IMG/VR virus record: IMGVR_UViG_3300049226_000061
Location: 1 to 26,019 of that record
From: a virus
Direction: 5' to 3' (one strand)
Length of the DNA stretch: 26,019 nucleotides
The notes under the pieces were generated by a model. That model worked only from the letters and a program-made list of their open reading frames with translations, had not been told where the DNA came from and did no database searches. Made by a program: the position numbers and the translations under genes. This document shows, piece after piece, positions 22,469 to 26,019 of this stretch (position 1 is its first letter; each line of letters opens with the position of its first letter).

Positions 22469-23287
22469 ATGACACCACAAGAGAGATTTGAACAACTTAG
22501 AGCAAGAGCATATATAGACCCCTACAAGGAGGTCGAACATCCGCCTGTAGCAATCAGCTATGGCGAATACAAAACAAAAGACGCAATATATCACACACCA
22601 ATAGGCACTTACGGCAACTTCAGCTTTGTACAAGCACCTCCAAAAAGCAAGAAGACATTCTTTATATCTATGCTTGCAGGGGCTTATCTTACAGAGACAA
22701 CAAGGTATACCGGCAACATAAGAGGACACAGAGAGGGAAAAAGATTAGTACATTTTGATACTGAGCAAGGAGCTCACCACGCCCAAAGAGTATTTAAAAG
22801 GGTTCTTGATATGTCTCAGTACGATGGTCTTGATTACGATACATTCGGACTTAGGACTTTTCCTACACAAAACCGATTAGAGTTTATTGACTTATACCTC
22901 CATTTGTATGGAGAGGAAACGGGAGTAATCATCATTGATGGTGTTGCTGATCTTGTTGTTGACGTAAACGACATTAAAGAGTCCAACGAGATGGTCCAAA
23001 GGATTATGAAGTGGACTGAAAAATACGATGTACACATTATTGTTGTTATTCACAGTAACTTTAATAGTGATAAGCCTACAGGACATTTAGGGTCGTTCCT
23101 AGAAAAAAAGACAGAGACACAGATACAACTTAAGGTAAGAGAAGATAACGATGACATCGTAGATGTTATGTGTAAACGCAGTAGGTCTTACCCATTCGAA
23201 GATTTTAGCTTCGAAGTAGATAGAGAGGGAATACCAAAAATAATAGATAAGATAGATAATGTACTCAGAATTGATACTCCATTTTAA
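22469..23287 (+). CDS. RecA-like (AAA_25/RepA-type) ATPase
   Basis: The 272-residue protein has a Walker A-like motif APPKSKKTFF at residues 56-65 where both glycines of GxxxxGK[ST] are replaced. I recall KSKKTFF as usual in the Bacteroidetes phage branch of RepA-type ATPases. FDTEQG (96-101) and the Walker B segment TGVIIIDGVADLV (151-163) follow, then VHIIVVIHSNFNSDKPTGHL with a sensor/arginine-type loop. It likely acts as DNA helicase or recombination motor. The gene ends in the RusA gene (29-base overlap). ATP binding is expected, activity unproven. Confidence 0.7.
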   Translation: MTPQERFEQLRARAYIDPYKEVEHPPVAISYGEYKTKDAIYHTPIGTYGNFSFVQAPPKSKKTFFISMLAGAYLTETTRYTGNIRGHREGKRLVHFDTEQGAHHAQRVFKRVLDMSQYDGLDYDTFGLRTFPTQNRLEFIDLYLHLYGEETGVIIIDGVADLVVDVNDIKESNEMVQRIMKWTEKYDVHIIVVIHSNFNSDKPTGHLGSFLEKKTETQIQLKVREDNDDIVDVMCKRSRSYPFEDFSFEVDREGIPKIIDKIDNVLRIDTPF

Positions 23288-23675
23288 ACTCAAGCCAACA
23301 CCACATCAATCCTTTAGAAGGGGAAGAAATGGTATTGCATATACGCCAAAAAAAATACTCGATTTCAAGAAGGATATAGCTTGGGAGCTCTCAGGTCAGC
23401 TTTCAGAAGACTTCGACATAATAAAAGCAGGTACACCCATCATAGTGGAGTATCTGCATTATTGTTTTGAGTTTCCTAAATCCACGGCTCTTAAACGCAG
23501 AATAGGTGGTACGCCCAAGACAACTAAGCCTGATTTATTAGATAACCTGAACAAAGCATTCATAGATGCTTTGGAGGGTATCGTTTTTGAACAAGATCAG
23601 AATATCGTAGAGGTAAGAGATTTAAGAAAATTCTATGGAGAAAGTAACTATATTGAAATAAAATTACTATATTAG
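23259..23675 (+). CDS. rusA: RusA-like Holliday junction resolvase
   Basis: The 138-residue protein shows the RusA signature: TTKPDLLDNLNKAFIDALEG (Asp92, Asp95, Asp103) and VFEQDQNIVEVRDLRKF with Asp113. These acidic residues bind Mg for cleavage of four-way DNA junctions. The start at 23259 lies in the end of the ATPase gene, and no closer ATG would keep the first strand (LILHFKLKPTPHQSFRRGRN). Length is usual for RusA. It completes the module of ERF, SSB-like protein and ATPase. Confidence 0.85.
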   Translation: MYSELILHFKLKPTPHQSFRRGRNGIAYTPKKILDFKKDIAWELSGQLSEDFDIIKAGTPIIVEYLHYCFEFPKSTALKRRIGGTPKTTKPDLLDNLNKAFIDALEGIVFEQDQNIVEVRDLRKFYGESNYIEIKLLY

Positions 23676-23679
23676 CAAT

Positions 23680-23844
23680 ATGTTTGGATTTTCATTTTTT
23701 CCTATATATGGAATGGTTGCTGGGATACACATAAAAGACTCAGCTATGGACGGAGTATCTATCGAAGAGGGGGACTACATTATGGTTCAAGCCCTCTTTT
23801 TTGTTTTTGGAATAAGCTTTATTTATGTTAGAGATACTGATTGA
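23680..23844 (+). CDS. Small membrane protein
   Basis: The 54-residue ORF starts MFGFSFFPIYGMVAGIHIKD and ends QALFFVFGISFIYVRDTD. Two hydrophobic segments frame an acidic middle. Short proteins of this type (GFSxxPIxGxxxGI) are, as I recall, frequent in flavophages. It starts 4 bases after RusA and overlaps the sigma factor start by 20 bases. A terminator-like hairpin lies within it. Function is unknown. Confidence 0.55.
   Translation: MFGFSFFPIYGMVAGIHIKDSAMDGVSIEEGDYIMVQALFFVFGISFIYVRDTD
23765..23802 (+). terminator. Terminator-like hairpin inside small membrane gene
   Basis: AAGAGGG (23765-23771) pairs with CCCTCTT (23792-23798), loop of 20 bases, followed by six T (23797-23802). It lies 23 bases upstream of the sigma factor start. 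The loop is long, so strength is uncertain; it may also be a by-product of coding for QALFF. Confidence 0.4.
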
Positions 23845-24385
23845 TAGACATAGTGAGTGGATTTCTATGGCTAAGTCCATATGTAAGGACATAAATATTG
23901 CAAACGACTTGGTTCAAGATATGTACCTAAGATTAAATAAATATATTGATAATCCAGAAAAAATTATTCAGAATGATAAAGTTAATTCTTTCTTCATATA
24001 TATCACTTTGCGTAACATTTTTTACGACTATAAAAAGGCTGAGAAATCGGAAATCAATAAAGACTACAGCGATGCTGAAAGCCTCAAGCTATTATCAAGT
24101 ATGGCGGAGGTTCCTGAGAAAAGAAAGAAGGATGACGCTATGGAGGAGGCATACCTTAAGATATTTAAAGCCATTGATAAGGAGGTTTCCTCCTGGCATT
24201 GGTATGATCAGAAACTATTCCGCCTATACTACTATACTAATAAGTCTCTTAGGGACATTGCTGACGATACAAAAATATCACTTACAAGTATATATAATTC
24301 TTGCAAGAACTACAGAATCCGCCTTAAAGAAAAACTAGGCGAAGATATAGAAGATTACTTTAACGAAGATTACGATAAGATATGA
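23825..24385 (+). CDS. Phage RNA polymerase sigma factor
   Basis: The 186-residue protein has a sigma-70-like region 2 (IDRHSEWISMAKSICKDIN, ANDLVQDMYLRLNKYI) and helix FIYITLRNIFYDYKKAE. After a variable acidic linker comes a region 4 helix-turn-helix near residues 140-172: SLRDIADDTKISLTSIYNSC followed by RIRLKEKLGE. This two-domain layout without region 3 is that of ECF-type sigma factors. It should direct host RNA polymerase to phage promoters, likely of late operons. The start overlaps the small membrane gene; the end overlaps the next start (ATGA). The acidic C-terminal tail EDIEDYFNEDYDKI is unusual. Confidence 0.8.
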   Translation: MLEILIDRHSEWISMAKSICKDINIANDLVQDMYLRLNKYIDNPEKIIQNDKVNSFFIYITLRNIFYDYKKAEKSEINKDYSDAESLKLLSSMAEVPEKRKKDDAMEEAYLKIFKAIDKEVSSWHWYDQKLFRLYYYTNKSLRDIADDTKISLTSIYNSCKNYRIRLKEKLGEDIEDYFNEDYDKI

Positions 24386-24801
24386 ATACACCAGAAGCAC
24401 CAAAGGATAAGCGCACCAAAGCATATAAAGAGTGGAAGGCTAAATACGATTCTGCTCCAAAAGGATTAGGTGACACTATAGAGAAGATAACCACAGCCAC
24501 AGGCATTAAGAAGGCAGTTAAGTTTTTAGCTGGTGAAGATTGCGGTTGTGAGGAGAGAAAGCAAGTTCTCAATAAGAAGTTTAGGTATAAGAAACCTGAA
24601 TGCTTTACTGAGAGCGAGTATGAGTTTGTTCGGAATATAATAGAGAGAGGTTCTAATAAGATATCATCTATAGAGAACACTAAAATGGTTAATATATACA
24701 ACAGGGTATTTAATGAAAAAAGAAGAGGTTCCGGATGTTCCTCTTGTTTCTTGAATAATGTTTATAAGCCCTTAAAAGCACTTTATGAAACCTATAAATA
24801 A
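24382..24801 (+). CDS. Hypothetical Cys-containing protein
   Basis: The 139-residue protein begins MNTPEAPKDKRTKAYKEWKA, then GLGDTIEKITTATGIKKAVK, EDCGCEERK, a helical middle (ESEYEFVRNIIERGSNKISS) and GSGCSSCF. The DCGC ... CSSC pairs may form one zinc site that joins both halves. I recall GLGDTxEKxTxATGIK with CGCxxRK from flavophages, but not its role. It overlaps the sigma factor by 4 bases and the next gene by 17. Confidence 0.6.
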   Translation: MNTPEAPKDKRTKAYKEWKAKYDSAPKGLGDTIEKITTATGIKKAVKFLAGEDCGCEERKQVLNKKFRYKKPECFTESEYEFVRNIIERGSNKISSIENTKMVNIYNRVFNEKRRGSGCSSCFLNNVYKPLKALYETYK

Positions 24802-25180
24802 AGAGGACGATTTATTCGACTTTCTTAAACGCAGTAAGTATCCTGATTTAGTCAAGGCTAAAAACCAGATGAGTAGATGGGATTGTTACTCGCCAAGCAC
24901 TAGAAATAGAATAGAATTAAAATGCAGAAGAAAACATTATGAAACATTACTTATTGAAAAAAAGAAGTTTGATGCAATTCTTTCGGTTTGTGAAGACAAT
25001 CTCGACATTCCTATTTATGTGTGCAGTACTCCTAGTGGTATATTCTCATTTAATTTGTTTTGGGTTTCGCCTGAGTGGGAAATCAACAGAAGAAATCCAG
25101 CTACTACTGAGTTCGCTAATGGGGCTAGGGTAGAAAAGGAAGTAGCCTATTTAAACATAAACGAAGCAACTATATTATGA
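24785..25180 (+). CDS. Possible nuclease-like hypothetical protein
   Basis: The 131-residue product includes RNRIELKCRRKHYETLLIEK at about residues 40-59, where ELKC looks like the E-x-K of PD-(D/E)XK nucleases, followed by basic residues. Then PIYVCSTPSGIFSFNLFW and EVAYLNINEATIL. A helix-strand order fits but the first Asp is not certain. It contains one copy of the TTAAACGCAGTAAG motif, coding for LKRSK. It overlaps both neighbours (17 and 4 bases), so it is clearly part of the operon. Nuclease role is tentative. Confidence 0.55.
   Translation: MKPINKEDDLFDFLKRSKYPDLVKAKNQMSRWDCYSPSTRNRIELKCRRKHYETLLIEKKKFDAILSVCEDNLDIPIYVCSTPSGIFSFNLFWVSPEWEINRRNPATTEFANGARVEKEVAYLNINEATIL
24825..24838 (+). 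repeat. Dispersed motif copy TTAAACGCAGTAAG (coding)
   Basis: An exact copy of the dispersed motif TTAAACGCARTRRG lying in frame in the hypothetical gene at 24785, coding for LKRSK. Near-copies lie at 23173 (TAAACGCAGTAGG, in the ATPase gene) and 23491 (TTAAACGCAGAATAGG, in the RusA gene). Confidence 0.8.
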
Positions 25181-25518
25181 AAGATATAACAAAACCGTTT
25201 TACGGAGGAGGCTATTTTTCATCCTCCACTACTAAAACAACAGAAGATAGAAAAAAGATACCTGTTTATTCAGGTGTGCTAAAGTATTTTCCTGATGCAA
25301 TCAAGGAGGTCGCTAGATGTAGCTATAAGGGTAATGATCAACACAATCCTGGTACCCCACTACATTGGGATAGAAGTAAATCTGGAGATGAGCTTGACGC
25401 TTTAATGCGTCACCTCATCGATGCAGGAACAATAGACACAGACGGTATACGACATTCAGCTAAAGTAGCTTGGAGGGCACTTGCTAATCTTCAAAAAGAA
25501 ATAGAAAATGACAAATAA
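25177..25518 (+). CDS. dATP/dGTP diphosphohydrolase N-terminal-domain protein (DUF5664)
   Basis: The 113-residue protein matches the DUF5664 type: RKKIPVYSGVLKYFPDAIKE, CSYKGNDQHNPGTPLHWDRS and KSGDELDALMRHLIDAG, then HSAKVAWRALANLQKEIE. Acidic and His residues fit metal-bound nucleotide hydrolysis. Relatives are annotated as dATP/dGTP diphosphohydrolases and in some phages act next to genes for the 2-aminoadenine (Z) base. It would adjust the dNTP pool. It overlaps both neighbours. Whether it is active, and on which nucleotide, is not known. Confidence 0.7.
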   Translation: MKDITKPFYGGGYFSSSTTKTTEDRKKIPVYSGVLKYFPDAIKEVARCSYKGNDQHNPGTPLHWDRSKSGDELDALMRHLIDAGTIDTDGIRHSAKVAWRALANLQKEIENDK

Positions 25519-25741
25519 AGATTTAATAGAATTAGGATTTAAAAGAATAGATGATTATAACGATGGTGATGGATTTCATTATTATGAATATAATATCTGT
25601 GAAGATGTAGATTTGGACTTAGTTGCTACTTTTAGGGGTGGTGATAATTGGTATGTGGAGTTCGGATGTAGATTTGAAACAGAAGACAAGTCTAAGGTAA
25701 AGAGCCTTATAGATATTTTAAATAGTTTTGATGAAGTATAA
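25508..25741 (+). CDS. Hypothetical acidic protein
   Basis: The 77-residue protein starts MTNKDLIELGFKRIDDYNDG and is acidic and aromatic, with a strand-rich centre (FHYYEYNICEDVDLDLVATF) and a C-terminal helix (KSKVKSLIDILNSFDEV). This form, KDLIELGFKR plus strands, is known for many small phage proteins without assigned function. It overlaps the previous gene by 11 bases and the next by 11. Confidence 0.6.
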   Translation: MTNKDLIELGFKRIDDYNDGDGFHYYEYNICEDVDLDLVATFRGGDNWYVEFGCRFETEDKSKVKSLIDILNSFDEV

Positions 25742-25868
25742 AAAAACGAGCCAAGCTCAAAAGATAAAGCAACTAGAGAAGACAGTTGCACAGCTCCAAG
25801 AAATGTGTGTATACCTACATCAAATAATTACTAAAGATAAAGAAGATGGAGACGATAAGACTTCTTGA
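25731..25868 (+). CDS. Small coiled-coil protein
   Basis: The 45-residue ORF reads MKYKKTSQAQKIKQLEKTVA and ends KDKEDGDDKTS. The middle has a short heptad pattern (KIKQLEKTVAQLQEMCVYLH) typical for dimeric coiled coils, with an acidic tail. It overlaps the genes on both sides, which supports translation. Function unknown. Confidence 0.55.
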   Translation: MKYKKTSQAQKIKQLEKTVAQLQEMCVYLHQIITKDKEDGDDKTS

Positions 25869-26019
25869 CGGAACTGATTGGGCTGTAGAAGACCTAGTTG
25901 AAAAGATGTACGATAACGAGTTTTATTATGGCTACCTTAATAAGGCTTGCTTGTCCTCATCGTCTTGCAAAAAATTACTAGAGGGTGTCGATAGCTATTT
26001 AGGTAATAGAGAACCTTTA
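25846..26019 (+). CDS. Start of probable PD-(D/E)XK nuclease (partial)
   Basis: Only the first 58 residues lie in the window; the frame is open to the edge. They read METIRLLDGTDWAVEDLVEK, then FYYGYLNKACLSSSSCKKLL. An N-terminal LSSSSxKxLL block is typical of phage PDDEXK-type exonucleases (Cas4/RecE-like), which begin with a helix binding the DNA end; the catalytic part would be outside. A nuclease here would complement the ERF recombinase. Without the rest, the assignment is tentative. Confidence 0.45.
   Translation, partial: METIRLLDGTDWAVEDLVEKMYDNEFYYGYLNKACLSSSSCKKLLEGVDSYLGNREPL

Noticed and set aside
23946-24338. 130-residue ORF within the sigma factor gene
   Set aside because: It lies wholly inside the sigma factor gene in another frame, is rich in Arg, Lys and Ile without pattern, and has no start context.
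1-26019. tRNA genes, integrase, repressor, reverse transcriptase (diversity-generating element), anti-CRISPR or toxin-antitoxin pairs
   Set aside because: None could be supported on reading the sequence and frames. Small unknown ORFs could hide such functions, but nothing in them shows it.

Overview
This window looks like part of the genome of a tailed double-stranded DNA phage (siphovirus-like, because it has a tape measure and tail-tube gene set) that infects a member of the Bacteroidetes, most likely a flavobacterium. Nearly every credible gene is on the + strand. Genes are tightly packed with ATGA or TAATG overlaps, and starts lie in AT-rich leaders without clear Shine-Dalgarno sequences. 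The recognisable promoters follow the Bacteroidetes pattern TTG-N17-19-TAnnTTTG. No integrase, repressor, tRNA, terminase or DNA polymerase is visible, so lifestyle and genome ends cannot be judged from this stretch.

Layout. (1) 37-1820: a Gp88-family gene and small hypothetical genes, with a good promoter near 1089-1116 preceded by helically phased TAACA repeats. (2) 1821-2249: a non-coding region with two strong palindromes and a large hairpin, upstream of the late genes. (3) 2250-9679: tail assembly chaperone with a probable -1 frameshift extension, connector-type proteins, two large tail structural proteins, and a short tape measure protein. (4) 9714-15933: XkdF-like prohead protease fusion, two Cys-rich mini-proteins, scaffold, major capsid protein, tail tube protein, portal and head-tail connector. 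(5) 15930-19148: small proteins, a repeat-rich tail fibre, a lectin-like receptor-binding protein and a small partner. (6) 19159-21078: host-lysis region with a membrane/coiled-coil protein, an exported thioredoxin-like protein lacking both active-site cysteines, an M15 peptidase endolysin, a 3-TM-type holin, a tiny basic protein and a catalytically dead M15 paralogue. (7) 21079-21270: strong hairpin, very AT-rich DNA and a 12-bp inverted repeat, a candidate origin or control region. (8) 21271-26019: early genes, namely ERF recombinase, an SSB-like small protein, a RecA-like ATPase, a RusA resolvase, a small membrane protein, a sigma factor, a dATP/dGTP diphosphohydrolase-domain protein, and the start of a probable PD-(D/E)XK nuclease.

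Working model (inference): ERF, the SSB-like protein, the ATPase and RusA form a replication/recombination module read from its own promoter. The sigma factor probably redirects host RNA polymerase to late operons, three of which begin with a near-identical leader ending at the ATG. The head genes sit inside and downstream of the tail genes, an uncommon order.

Most notable signals: a dispersed 14-bp motif (TTAAACGCARTRRG) present in six exact copies on one strand, the frameshifted chaperone gene, and two apparent pseudoenzymes (M15 and thioredoxin-like) in the lysis region.
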